64,000 nucleotides of DNA, from positions 1-64,000 of the forward strand of contig JAWWNJ010000247.1 in assembly GCA_037176885.1 (NCBI GenBank). Reading direction: 5' to 3'. Positions 1-11,739 of this stretch are shown here, piece by piece. The translations under genes and the position numbers were made by a program. The stretch is from Favolaschia claudopus (taxonomy: Eukaryota; Basidiomycota; Agaricomycetes; Agaricales; Mycenaceae). Numbering within the stretch: the stretch's first letter is position 1; every line of letters begins with the position of its first letter. The notes below the pieces were generated by a model. It was not told the origin of the DNA, made no database searches, and saw only the letters and a program-made list of their open reading frames with translations.

Positions 1-203
1 AGAGGGTCGTGTCTTGACTTGGCAGATGGTTTCCGCGTGGCGGGCATAGTTGACCTAGTTCAAGACGGATTTGGATCTCACGGGATAAAAAAAAGTTTGA
101 TTTGACAGCTTCGCGCTGTGCACGCTCAGGCCGACCACATTAAAAACCTTCCCGCCACGTAAATGTTCCGATTCTGTCTCTTTGCTCCTTGCTAATCCCC
201 ACC

Positions 204-1769
204 ATGTCCCCCCCAGCAAACGATATGCCCGCCGCCCCCGTATATCTCTTTGCTTTCCCTCCAGATCGCGCTTTGACCTTGTTCCGCGTCTAGATTAAAA
301 CTTTGGACAAAGATGGCAAGGAAATAACCACCGTTGGCTTCCAGCGCTTTGGCTTTGATTCAGAGGTCCCCTTGGATGTCCTCCGTTCCCTGTATCTCCG
401 TCCCCACTATGTCCTCAAGGCAAACGAGCTCGAATCTCTTTCATCGGCCATAGAGGAATCCTCGAATGCCTCAGTTCACCCAGGGTGCAGCTTATCAGTC
501 GAAATCGATTTACCACCCCGACACCAAGGGCATCTCGTACACCACGTTGTCCCGTTTCCCCCCCTGTAAAACTACTGCCTCCATCTGAACGCAAACGGAT
601 TCTCGTCACTGGTGGTGCTGGTTTTCGTTGGCTCGCATCTCGTCGACCGTCTCATGATACTCGGCCATGAAATCACTGTGATTGACAACTTCTTCACTGG
701 TTCAAAGGACTACCGTTAGCCATTGGATCGGGCACCCCAACTTCGAGATGGTGCGCCACGATGTCGTCGAGCCCTTCATGATTGAATGCGACCGTGAGCG
801 AATCCGCCATCTACCCAATGTGTTGCGATTTAGATTTGCATGTAGAAATCTACCATCTTGCTTGCCCTGCCTCTCCCCCTCATTATCAATTCAACGCGGT
901 GAAAACCATCAAAACGTCTTTCATGGGCACTCTGAACATGCTGGGTCTTGCCAAACGTACCAAGGCGCGATTTCTCATCAGCAGCACTTCAGGTACGATA
1001 CCGGTGGTTGCGCTTATACCACTCAACTAATGATGCATGACAGAGGTATACGGCGATCCGGAAGTTCACCCGCAAACTGAGGACTAGTGAGACTAATTTA
1101 CTGTGCGCGGAATCTAAACCAATATTCTGATCCCAGCTGGGGGGCACGTCAACCCCATCGGCCCGCGTGCCTGCTACGATGAAGGGAAACGTGTAGCGGA
1201 GACTCTCACCTACGGGTTCCAGCGCCAGGATGGTGTCGATGTTCGCGTTGCTCGAATCTTCAACACTTACGGCCCGCGCAGTAATATTTTCTGCTTACTT
1301 GCCTTGCTAAGGCTCACCTGATTATCCAAGTGAACCCCTACGACGGACGCGTCGTCTCCAACTTCATCGTTCAAGCTCTCAAAGGCGAGGACATGACTGT
1401 GTACGGCGACGGCACCCAGACGCGGTCGTTCCAATACATCCACGACCTCGTCGACGGCATGATCGCACTCATGAACAGCGACGAGTCGCGTCCCGTCAAC
1501 ATCGGCAACGGAGACGAGTTCACGATCGGTGACTTGCGAAGCTTGTTCGTGAAATTGTCGAGAAGGTACAGGACGAGGATGGCGTCAAGCGTGCACGCCG
1601 CGTTGAGATCAAGTATGAGCCTATCCCGACGGATGACCCACAGAAGCGTCGCCCGGACACGACGCGGGCGAAGCAGTCGCTGCAGTGGCAGCCGCGGTGG
1701 ACTGTGAGGATGGGGCTGGAGGAGATGGTGCGCTATTACAAGGCGAAGATGGCGGAAGGAAGTCTTTGA
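204..1769 (+). CDS. UXS1: UDP-glucuronic acid decarboxylase (UDP-xylose synthase), frame-broken in this sequence
   Basis: NAD-dependent short-chain dehydrogenase/epimerase that converts UDP-glucuronate to UDP-xylose. The pieces spell the whole family: glycine-rich nucleotide-binding motif GGAGF near 610-625, then VGSHLVDRL, the [12 protein letters not shown] block, YGDPEVHPQ, the YxxxK-like [14 protein letters not shown] and [12 protein letters not shown]. Introns at about 794-845, 993-1043, 1087-1136 and 1281-1330 splice cleanly. The chosen start is the ATG at 204 (MSPPAND). The reading frame slips by one base at a C7 run (558-564), a T4 run (622-625), an extra G at 707-708, a G6 run (1139-1144) and a missing T at 1534-1535; at least one more slip lies near 460-480. 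Between the slips the protein is well conserved, with no other stops. Identity is secure; whether the gene is intact in the organism is not. Confidence 0.85.
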
Positions 1770-2157
1770 GAGGGGCGGTCATGGACAGAAACACACGATG
1801 AAACACGATTTTAGACTGAACAGCGTTTGCGGACCTCGTTTGTCTCTCATTCATAGACGGTTAACTGTACAGGCCCCTTCAGAGGATAGATAAAAACAAA
1901 AGAGCAAAGTTACTGTAGTGTTGTTGCACTGGAAGGTCGACGGTAGTATGTAGTACATAATGTTAATCCGTTAATCCTTTAGTTGGGGTTTTCGATTTGT
2001 TCTCAATCCAAGTTCAGTTCAAAACAGTTTGAATTGACGTCTTTTTAACAAGGAATTCGAAAACATACGAATGATAATGTACTTTTACAAAAATCCGACC
2101 CGTTCTGGAGTCAACTGGGTAATGTACGTGCCTCTATGTGGTATATTAATACAGTGG

Positions 2158-4091
2158 TCAAGATGAATGCGAATCGACGATGCGAGAAGAGAGCGGGGTG
2201 AGTAAATATGCATGCATAGTATGTACAAGTGAGTCGAGCAGCAAGGGAGAGAGGAGATCACAAGAACAATTGGTGCAACTTGGGTTGCGAGCTCGCAACA
2301 ACTTAGCCATGGAAACGGTTAACGACGTATTTGTCCGCTGGAATGAACCCACCACGCCGCAGCCGTCCGTCCTCGACAATGAGGGGTTCAGGTTTGGGTA
2401 AAGGCAGAGGTCTATCGTTTCTTGGCGTCGCCGTAGGCTCCGAAAAGAAGCGTCCTCCTATGGTCCTGATGAGCCAGAGATTTCGAGATTGCGAGTGCGC
2501 AGTGCACAGATCTAGATACATACCTGCATATGACATGCCTTCTGTCTTGCTCTCAAACCAATCGTCTCTTGGCCCGCTCCGAGTACCGGCGAATTGGCCG
2601 GCCCCGTCGGGGTCAGAGGAAGGAACGCTAGGGACTGCCCTTTGCGGTATAGCTTCAGCTGTTCTGCTTGTTGATGAATTATCTCGTCTGGGAGACAGCA
2701 GAACGACAGCGAGGAAACTGGGTCGCGCATTCGCAAGGCTGTATTGCCTGTAAATTGCTCCAACTTGGCCAACGCTTCTTGCATTCGTTCCTCTGTTATT
2801 ATAGAGGGGTCCAGTGGATCGGAACGCGCGCGAGGTAGACGGGATACGAATTTCACGTAGACCTGGTTCACAATGGACGCAGTGCCTTGCGGTATGCTGA
2901 GATACCCGCCACCCCCCTGGTCTTCATTTCAGCCATCGAAAATGAGCATCCGTGAAACATTCCAACCTTTGACGCTGTAGATTATGCTTTTCCAGCTCCT
3001 GCGCCATGCGTTCGGCATATTTACGGGGGCAGGCTTCGTTCGCGTCTCCATGGATGACAAGCACCGGTTGCGTGATGTAAGTGTATGCTTCGGCGGGCAA
3101 AGGCGACCGCTGGAAATATCCTCAACGCGTGGCCATGCGAGAAGACAGCAGAAACGTACGTGCATGGTGACACTGGCTTGTTCCACGATACGACACCTTT
3201 TGCGAGGGTGCATCGTCGTTTCCCAATATGCGATCAACTATTGAACTTGAGCACAAGGTCGGAGATAAGCCAAATGTACGCACATCATCCCGCAGCTCGG
3301 GAGAAATGTCCTAACGCCAGCTGCAGTGTGAGCAGCGCTAGATTGTAAAAATTCACAAAACAGACGCACCGAGCCGAAGGTAAGGGTGACCGACTCCATT
3401 GCCACATGCTCGTACGACTCTAGATCCTCCGCAAAACACCAAGTCTGTATCAGCTCGTCGTACGCCGTGTAAATCCATTTGAGCCTGGATCGTTGCCACT
3501 CGTAAGGGCTTGCCCACTGACAGTGAAAATTTAGTGACGTACTCCATTGGCGCGGGGACGTTACACAACGCCAGACTGAGGCACATTTCCGGGAAGCTGT
3601 AAGCGAGTATCAGCACTCCGCGGAACGGTTGTACGACACAGGAAAAACAATTATGGAGGGACACGTACAGTGCAGCGAACCGGAGGGCGCAATTTATTGC
3701 ATTCCCCTCCATTGCAAGGATGTGGAAGGGTGCAAGACGAAGAGACTGAACAAGAGCAAGTTGTTAACAAAGGACAGAACGCAAAACTCTGGCACGCACC
3801 CAATGCACAGAGGGCGAGGTCTGCTGCTTCGACCCAACTATCATGCCTCCCACTACTCCGACACTCAGACTTTCCGGCGACGCGCATGTCGAATGCAATA
3901 AGGTTGAACTCGGAGTCCAGGCGTGGGTCGTTGAATTGCGGGTACAGCCATGACGAATCGAGGAACGTAGGGTGAAGTATGCAAACTGTGGGCTTTGCGG
4001 GATCGAAACCACCGACGTTGCCTGAAAAGGAATTGGACGTGTAGAATATCGAGGCGAAGTCGTCGGAGCTGTGGAGGTCGACGAACGGCAT
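2158..4091 (-). CDS. alpha/beta-hydrolase fold protein, frame-broken
   Basis: Starts at ATG 4091 (MPFVDLHSSDDFASIFY). It continues through the cap/core blocks KPTVCILHPTFLDSSWLYP and AFDMRVAGKSECR, then, after an intron, INCALRFAAL, FPEMCLSLALCNVPAP and WIYTAYDELIQTWCFAEDL. The C-terminal half has IVNQVYVKFVSRLP and a Pro/Arg-rich tail. I recognise it as the common Agaricomycete alpha/beta-hydrolase type; substrate unknown. A clean G-x-S-x-G elbow is not visible, the matching stretch reading EGNAINC, so catalysis is uncertain. The frame slips around 2980-2990 (between ELEKH and IYSVKG) and around 2320 near the C terminus, so the last 50 residues and the stop are provisional. Exon limits in the 3' half were not resolved. 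Confidence 0.65.
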
Positions 4092-5191
4092 CTCAAGGAT
4101 GGGGGGGGCTTGAGTGCGCAGGAGAGGTATGTACAAGTGAGTAGAAGGGAAAGTCAATGGAGAAGCATGTCGGCTAGCCACTGTCGAAAAAATATCCGAA
4201 AGGGTGACCCTGACGCGGGGCGAATCAAGGTTTGTTATTTCGGACCCTCGATCCGGATGATCGTCACTTGGCGCATCAAAAAGATCAAAAGCGGGCTCTT
4301 TAGCCGAGGTTCCCAGTCTCTGTGGCCGAACACCTGCCGTCAACGCTCGTCTCAAGGCCTCTCGACTTGGTTATTGCCGCCAACGAGGGCCTCCATTCTG
4401 TTTTTCTTCTCTTTCAAGCGTGAAACTGTGGAGACTCGGTCATGCCATCTGGAGCGAAAGAACTTCACAAAAGAACAGCTGAGAACAGATGCCGTTCGTT
4501 GTCTTGCGGGCGACAAGTGTGAGACTTCCAATTATGTCGAGATACGGCTCCTATCAACGGGCAATAACCCTCCAAGAGAACTAGGCCTAAAACATAACAA
4601 AAGCATACGACACGGGCAACGGCCCTTCCACAGGGGTACGTATACGCACCTGAACTAAAAGTCAAGCGAGCATTCAAGGGCTGTCGACAACGTTCATGCG
4701 ACAATACCTATTTCCCGAGCTCCAAGAAGTCAGTGGTTATCAATGATTTCAGGCCCAAGATTCGAAAGTCGCCGCTCCCACAGCAACAAACTCCTGATTT
4801 GGCCGTTTGTGCGCAGGGGCCGTGGACGAAGTTTCCTCCAATGAATTGAAACGCAAAGAGACGAACAAGATATCAAGCGGAATCGCGCGAGGTTGACTCC
4901 AACAACACAGAAGCCTCCTCCTGTCTGTTTCTTTGCCCAGAGCTGAAATTGGCTCACGAAGAATGGGTGTCGCCACCTTCCTTGCTTCCTCACCAAGATC
5001 GGGTACTCCGTGCGACAGCGTTTCCTATATTTACCATTCGCCGGTGATGGAACAGAACACTGAACGAAATTACATCTGCGGCGTCTACAGTTGAACTTTC
5101 CGATGATGTCTTGTGGGGGCAATGATACCAACACTCACCTCATCTACACCTCATCTTCGTCTTACACAAACCCCGCATTGGAAAGGTTGGG

Positions 5192-6655
5192 TCAGACTGT
5201 GGAAGCTGAGGCTGTGGTTCCCACAATCCCCTCCAACACCTGGACCACTTTTTGTTGCCGCTGTTCACGTCGAAACAACGGAGCAACAGAACAGTGAGAA
5301 GGAAATACATGTTGTCAGCGATGGCACTAGTACAACAGCCGGCATAGAAGACAGACCTCTCGGTCGTCTCTGCCAGCGGTCGGGAACATGGTCGGTACAC
5401 GGAGCTGCGCTAGAGCCGCTTGTTGGCTGTTGACGAGCCCATCCCAAGCAGGAAGTGCGCGCTCCTTGTCAAACCGTGCGAGCTCTCGCTCGTACGCTTG
5501 AACAAGCATCTATAAAGATTGAGCTTCCCTACAAGCAAACACTTGATTGAAGAGACGAACATCTGCTTCATGCTTGCTCAAACCGGAACCGGCGCCAATC
5601 ATGCTGGCTCTATTGAGGGCACACCGTTTGTCAGCTACAACGTGCAGGAAACCCGAATATGTATATGATGCATACTTGACTTTCGCGACATTGACTTTTT
5701 CCTCATACTTTACGCGAATTGCTGTACGCTCTGCCCACAGCTCACGCTCCAGCTTATCCTGGTCTTGTTTGAGCTATAAAATAACATCGATCTGGGATCA
5801 GAATCTATATTATGACCCCCAAGACGCGCGAAACATTGACAAGACAGAGACTCGTACGCACTCTTTGAATAGTAGACACAATTACGGGGTCATCGGAGAG
5901 TTGTGCTAGACGCGGCAACGCTTGCTGAAACGTCAGGGACCGGACATCCTCGACCGGTTGATACTGCGTCGCAGCCGGTGCCGATGGAGGCGGCACTGAA
6001 CGAAAAGCAGACTCCTTGGTTGAAGACGGCGGGTGTCGCGGGGTTTGAGGAGCCAGTAAATGGTTGAGTTAAAGGAGGGGAGGCTGATACGGGCGGTGCG
6101 TTCAATTGGGAAAGTAGAGCTGCGACAGAGTTCGTAGGTTCTGGGTTTGGCGGAGCGGGGGCGGCAGCAGGAGTGGGCGGTTGTTCTGGAGGTAGATTGA
6201 TGATGTTCTGCCAAGTCTGAGACGCGCGGAGGCGATCTAATAGTGCTTTAACACCTGCGGGATCCTGAGTCGGCTCGGTGAGCTCAGGAAATCTCTGAAA
6301 TTGGCATGGCTGGATACATTGATGTTGGTGAAGCTCATACGATGATTGTCGCGCAAAAAAAGCCGTTGTTCCTTGTTACGCAGTCCCTCAAGTGCGTGGC
6401 CTACTAGAATTGGTTCGGATGTGAGTTTGAGTGAGAGAAACGAGTTGTCACATACGCGTGATGTCGTCACACTTACGAGAATATATTGAATCGCGTAGTG
6501 TCAAGCGAGGCGGAAGCAAATTGTCTTGTCTCAGCATCGCAGCAATCCAGACTCAAACTTGGTAAAGCTGACTTGAAGCAGTCCAAGGCTCGAGGTATCG
6601 GCCTTGGAATTTTTCTCTCGTCCTGCGCAACAGGTCTCCTTGCCTCCATCTCCAC
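5192..6655 (-). CDS. uncharacterised Pro/Ala-rich coiled-coil protein, frame-broken
   Basis: Not assigned to a named family. The best-supported part is the C-terminal half: LTFQQALPRLAQLSDDP, then after an intron a charged helix (DQDKLERELWAERTAIR), then ASMIGAG, KHEADMLVQAYERELARFD, ALPAWDGLVNSQQAALAQL and VPTMFPT, ending RQQKVVQVLEGIVG before the stop at 5192-5194. These exons join through ordinary GT-AG introns. Upstream is a Pro/Ala-rich linker (NLPPEQPPTPAAAPAPP) after a short helix (GVKALLDRLRAS). The linker and the C-terminal block are one base out of frame near 6020-6040. The ATG at 6655 and the first exon are tentative. Probably a nuclear or scaffold protein, but nothing in the sequence fixes a role. 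Confidence 0.5.
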
Positions 6656-7686
6656 CGACTAGACCCGCGTCGCAAGGACCGAGGAGCCGGACTCTACTAG
6701 GTCTCCAAGCCGGCGGGACCAGCTATTATGCACCCTTATGGCAGGCCTGTATTTACCCGTCGGCACTGAGCAACCAGTTCCCGCATATTTCCGTATATCA
6801 TTCCGACTCCAAGGATTAGTTTGCGCAGCGAACAGTCTTCAGGGACAGAGCTGTGAGTGCAATCAGGTTTCTCAACATTTCCAGACACTGTGTGTGGTTG
6901 AGAATCCCGATGTTGAGGCCGAGTAAGATGCGACTCAGCCAGAAACCTCACATAAACTTCACACTCGTGAGACGGCAACAAAATGACAGCTCCGCGGCAG
7001 CCCGGCGAAAACCGTACATCCAGCCAACGTACAGTCCTCCACCGTACACAAAGCGTGTAAAATGCGTGGAGGTTTCACGCTCGCCAACAACCCTAAGCGG
7101 AAGAAAATTTACCAAAAGAGCCTCGTTGCTGTCCTGGTCCAAACGGCAGCGTCGATCGAAGTAAATTTGCAAAAAACTTAAATCAGATTGTGGAGTGCAT
7201 TTGTGTCCACAAAAGGTTTGGAGGTTGATGCTAAGGTACTCAGGAGAAAGAACAAGCGAGCCAATTGTCAGAAAGAGCATTGAGCAGGAGTACGAGCAGA
7301 TTGAAAACTGCAGAGGGAAGGGATCGACCTGATACTGTAGCAGAACGAGGCACGTCAAAAAGGCTGGTTCCTTGCCCACGATCAACCACGGGTGTATTTG
7401 CAGAGGAGCAGCGAATATAGCTTGGAATGGCTGGCAATGACTAGGGGAGGAGACTTGGGAGAGGATGAGACTGTAAATGTATGTTAAATTCTAAGTTGTG
7501 GTGGCTGCAGCAGTGAAGGTCGGACGTTACAACGAGGGCGGCGCAACTTGACGACTGGTTTATCAAACTGATCAGTGACGTGTGACCGTCACGACGTGAC
7601 CTGCTTCTCTTCCTCCCCCTCCCCCGCCCGCCGATTCTTCAACCTAGAGCCACTAATTTCCTTGTACTCCTCCTCTCGTCTCCACC
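6656..7686. other. interval with no supportable gene
   Basis: About 1 kb between the coiled-coil gene and the RGS gene. It has overlapping open frames of 60-145 codons on both strands. None has a recognisable domain or a convincing exon chain. It presumably holds the promoters of the two flanking genes, which point away from each other. A minus-strand frame ending near 7437 (MPAIPSYIRC) has a hydrophobic stretch but could not be extended. Confidence 0.4.
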
Positions 7687-9764
7687 ATGCCCACCGCCGA
7701 AGATTCGGGTACCTCGTCCCACATGATGAAGACGACCAAGCGGGGCCGTCCTTTCCTCAAGGTCACCTCAGTCGTCTCATATTTCACCCATGCCCATCTC
7801 ATGCCTTTCCTCAGGACACTCTCGACCTTTTTGCTACCTTAATAGTGTCTTTACAATTGGGCCCCCACAAGCAGTTTTTCAAGACTTTCCAAAACTCCTT
7901 CTCTACGTTCGTCGTTGCTGGCGCTGTGCCACTCTCGTACTTACTCACTGCGTGGTATAGGGATGAGGCAGCTCAGAATCTCGCCTCCCTTAAATTCTCC
8001 CAGTCTAATCGGGGACCGGATCCCAGGGAGCCCTCGCGGGTCGTCACAACAACAACAACTACCACTTTCTCCATGACTCGCGACATGGCAAAGGCCATGT
8101 GCCAGCACTTCATGGACGCCCGTTTGATCGAGAACGCCACAGACCCTTCTTCCAACCTTTTCAAAGACCGTGGTGTCTACATCCTCACGCCAAAAGGCCT
8201 TCACGTCTTGGAACGTTTCATCAGCAAGAACGGCATAAACTCTGATCATCTGCAGAACGTTTTCGTCACCCAGCCCATCTGCATCAAGCTCCTTCACCTG
8301 GAGCGTCGCTCTACAGACGACGAGATCATTGTTACCCAGTCTGTCATCACTGCCCTCTTCCGCCGTTTCGTCGGTCGCCAACCGAACTATCCGGCCCCGA
8401 CAAATGCACCTCCCGACGCTTTCGCCCGCTACAACGAGCGCTCCAAGGGTGTTTCGCTGATGGACGTCACCGACCGTGCCCAACCGCTCCAGGGTAAAGG
8501 TCCTCAGTCCCACAAATTCTGCTTCGCTGCCGTCACTGCCCTAGAGTGGCTATGCGACTTCACATCGGTGGTGGGAAGGGAGGAGGCAGCTGAGATGGCC
8601 GCCCAGTTTGTTCGCTTTGGTCTCATTACCCTGGTCAGCGACAAGCGGAAGAACAATGATTCTGCCATCATCTTCACCGTCCGTGGCTCGGCCCCTGGCG
8701 GCAATTCACCTGTCAGCGTACGTCTTTTCTCTCCCTCGGCTTTGATGTTTTTTGAACTCGCTTTCATAGCAACATGGTGAGTTCCGATGCACGGCCAAGG
8801 CTATCTACAAGATCACGGATGAGGGTCGTCGGGTGGCACATTGGGATAGTGCGCGCGGAATGCAGGAGTCCCCCAACACCTCTTCCGCCAATCTCACTAC
8901 CACAACTCGCTCCTCTGTCGACGAGCCTGATCACCTTAACAAGAAGCCGTCGGACGCCAAGATCCACCGCCGCATCTCCATTGCCGAGAAGCTCAATTAC
9001 GAGGCGGCTCACCGGGCAGGCAAAGAGAGCAATACTGACCGTCTCAAGTACATACTTGACGATCCGGCACTGCGTGCCCTGTTCCGCGAGTTCTTGAAGG
9101 GCAATTTCTGCGAGGAGAACTTGTCGTTCTGGCTTGAAGTCGAAGACTTCAAGCGCAAGTTCAACATCACCTCCAGCGCTGTCGCTTCAACCCCGGTGTC
9201 GAAGGCGTCAAGAGCTACGCCCGGGCAGGCTGCGATGGAGAAGCACCACGAGTCGTTGATCAACACGGCGTTCCTGATCTACAACCGGTATCTGGCTCCC
9301 TCAAGTCAATGCGAGCTGAACATCGACCATGGGCTTCGGAACGAGTTATCAAAGTATTTGGAGGATGTTGTGACGAGTATGACGGGCAAAGTCTTCCAAG
9401 GGCAGGTGGATCAGGAGCAAGCCAACGCGTTCAACGCGACGCAGCTTCAGACGATGATTCGGTTGTACGAGCGCATCCAGACGCACGTCTTCCGTCTGAT
9501 GGCCACAGATTCAGTACCCAAGGTGCGTCTCGATCCTTTTTGTGGCGGTTATACCGACTGAACATTCCTTTACAGTTCATCAAGACCCCGAAATTCCTCG
9601 CCATGAGGAATTGGGTCGAGGATCTGGATCCGAATGAGGACAACATTCGCATGCTGCCGACTTCGCCACCGGGTCTGTCAGAAGAGACGGGCGGTGCGTA
9701 TATCACAATCTCGCAACAAGCCAGCGAGCGTGAGCACCGACTGCCTCCACCGGCCTCATCATAG
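7687..9764 (+). CDS. flbA: DEP-RGS regulator of G-protein signalling (FlbA/Sst2/Thn1 type)
   Basis: GTPase-activating protein for heterotrimeric G-alpha subunits; in fungi this class controls development and pheromone response. Five exons (7687-7761, 7815-7906, 7961-8717, 8770-9522, 9576-9764) give an intact 621-residue protein, close to the family's usual size. The N-terminal half carries DEP-type modules: the first contains LFATLIVSLQLGPHKQFF and a long helix/strand segment with GVYILTPKGLHVLERFI; the second runs to FRCTAKAIYKITDEGRRVAHW. The RGS box is at about residues 393-580: LKYILDDPALRALFREFL, then CEENLSFWLEVEDF, ending TPKFLAMRNW. The ATG at 7687 is chosen because exon 1 splices in frame into the first DEP block. 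Membership is firm; choice between Sst2 and FlbA names is convention. Confidence 0.93.
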
Positions 9765-10453
9765 GTCTTGGATGGTCTGGCTTTTTCTCTGCATGGGTCT
9801 CGTCTTGCATTTCGGCTCCTCCACCTCGCACATTATCCTACTTATGCGCATCTTTTTTTTCACCCTTCCTCATCCATTGGATGTTTGTACACTTTTTTTA
9901 TCCTTTTTCCTCGCTCCCTTCATCACTGCCAGGTTCGCTCCGCCACCCAGAGGGTCATTGCACTATTCTTCGCTACGCATAATCATTCATATACGATCTG
10001 CTGCATCAGCCTTCGCGCAACTATTCTCACCTTCACCTCTTACTCTTCTCCGCACATCCCCTGTTACTCTTACCCCGCCAACAAGACCCTCTCCTCTCTG
10101 CCTCGCTGAAGCCAGACTGTAATAACTGTTATGATACGCTACCGCCTCTAGGGTACTTCGGGGTCGGCTCCCTACTAATAGAACCTCTTAAAATACTTCT
10201 TTTATTGTATATGGGTCTGCCAATGCGAATGAATATGAATCTATGGCCATGTCCAAAAAGTCGCGAGTGACCGGGCTTCGACCACGAATCCGGTGACTGT
10301 GATTGCCCTGAAGATCCTCCTTATACGACGTGAGAATTCGGGGCGGGAGTGGTAAAGATACCGACCCCGACGTTCCCTTGCAACTCAAAGTTGGCGTCTG
10401 TTGGCGTACGTGTCACTCCAAACCAGTACTCTCATCATCTACCTCCAACGACC
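9765..10453. other. intergenic, pyrimidine-rich 3' flank and promoter
   Basis: About 690 bases between two plus-strand genes. The first 350 bases are very C/T-rich, so they stay open in two frames (110-160 codons) without coding signal; this looks like the 3' UTR of the RGS gene. The second half is the probable promoter of the MAPR gene. No RNA gene or repeat seen. Confidence 0.5.
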
Positions 10454-11593
10454 ATGTCCTGGATGTCTGGATTGACTGGACAAGAGCCCCCGCGCTATGT
10501 AGCGCCTCCCGAAGGTAAATAGGACTTATCTATGTGTGTGGCTTCGAGAATACAACTCGGTTTGTAGAACTCACAGTTCCGGACCCGCACATTCCTGACC
10601 GACTAGTCTCTAACAAAACTGCGAACCAGCCTTTCCTTGCGTGCGTTGCGTTCTCGTCATTGTAATCCTTGGGAAGCGCGCCTCATATAGCGACCGTTCA
10701 CTACAGACACAAGGAATATCGCGAACGCCAGGAGGCGTTGCACAATGAATGGCTGGAGAAAAAGAAGATTCGGGACGCCAAGATCGCTCGGGGTGAAAAG
10801 GTTGGACCTCTGCCGCCCGATCCAACTGAGGCGACCGAGGTTGGGCTCCTCGGGTTGCTCAAGTTTTTCTTGTACACGACCATCTTCATCGCGTTGGCGG
10901 GAAAGTTCGTTACGGGGAGTTATACATGGGAATACGAGACCCGATTCCTGCCGACGTTGAAAAGTCTTTGGCCTGTGAGTTGCGTTTTCTTCAGCGGATT
11001 CAAGCAAAGTAGCCTCAGTACGATTTACTGAGGTGCTTATGATTAGACGGACCAAAGGCTGTTCTCCGAAAAATTGCTGACGGAATACACTGGCGAAGGA
11101 CGCCCCACTTATCTTGCGGTACGGGATTCATTGCATCTCTTAGTCCAATCTGACCACCCGCAGATTGACGGAGACGTCTACGACGTCAGCAGCGGAAAGT
11201 CCTACCAGCCCGGCGGCTCTTACCACTTCATGTTCGTCTAATTTATTCTTGCACTGTCCTGGTTGATCATGAAGCTCATCTTTCAAATTTTCCAGGGCTG
11301 GCAGAGATGCCGCGCGTGCATTTGGAACTGGTTGTTTCCAGACACACTGGACGCACGATTTGCGGGGTCTGTCAGACCAAGAATACGCCGGAGTACAGCA
11401 TTGGAAAAAGTTCTTTGCCGAACACAAAGAGTACAGAAAAGTCGGCAGGGTATCGCATCCACCGATTGACCCGAAGAGCCCAATTCCTGTGCACTGTGAC
11501 CCCAAGAAGCAAGCCAAAGGCGAGGAAGAGGCTGCCAAACGGGAGGCGGCTGCAAGACAGGCGGCCCAGAAGAAGGCGGACGACGAGTTGTAA
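10454..11593 (+). CDS. membrane-anchored cytochrome b5-like heme/steroid-binding protein (MAPR family)
   Basis: Six exons (10454-10514, 10577-10640, 10707-10974, 11047-11118, 11164-11231, 11296-11593) make an intact 276-residue protein. Residues about 43-75 form a charged helix (EYRERQEALHNEW...), followed by one transmembrane segment at about 88-108 (GLLGLLKFFLYTTIF). The C-terminal half is a MAPR-type cytochrome b5 fold: GRPTYLAIDGDVYDVS, YQPGGSYHFMAGRDAARAF and THWTHDLRGL. Like other MAPRs it binds heme through a tyrosine rather than the bis-histidine of true cytochrome b5, as known for Dap1/PGRMC. The tail is Lys/Glu/Ala-rich. Expected in ER or nuclear membrane, supporting cytochrome P450 and sterol metabolism; that role is inferred from the family. 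Confidence 0.88.
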
Positions 11594-11739
11594 CATGGGA
11601 TTCATTGTACGGAGTAATCTAATTTATATATTGTACACATTCCAAAGTCCCTTCCATGACTGAAAACGAAAAGATGCGGCATAGAACATAGGTATGGCTC
11701 TTCGGTGTCGGAGCCGGTGGGAATCGAAACTTTGTGGAA

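Noticed and set aside
6000..6040. possible 32-base intron to repair the coiled-coil protein frame
   Set aside because: Shorter than any intron in the window and it does not restore the needed frame.
9634..10122. plus-strand ORFs of 113-162 codons in the RGS gene 3' flank
   Set aside because: They arise from C/T-rich sequence lacking stops; two frames are open at once and no domain is present.
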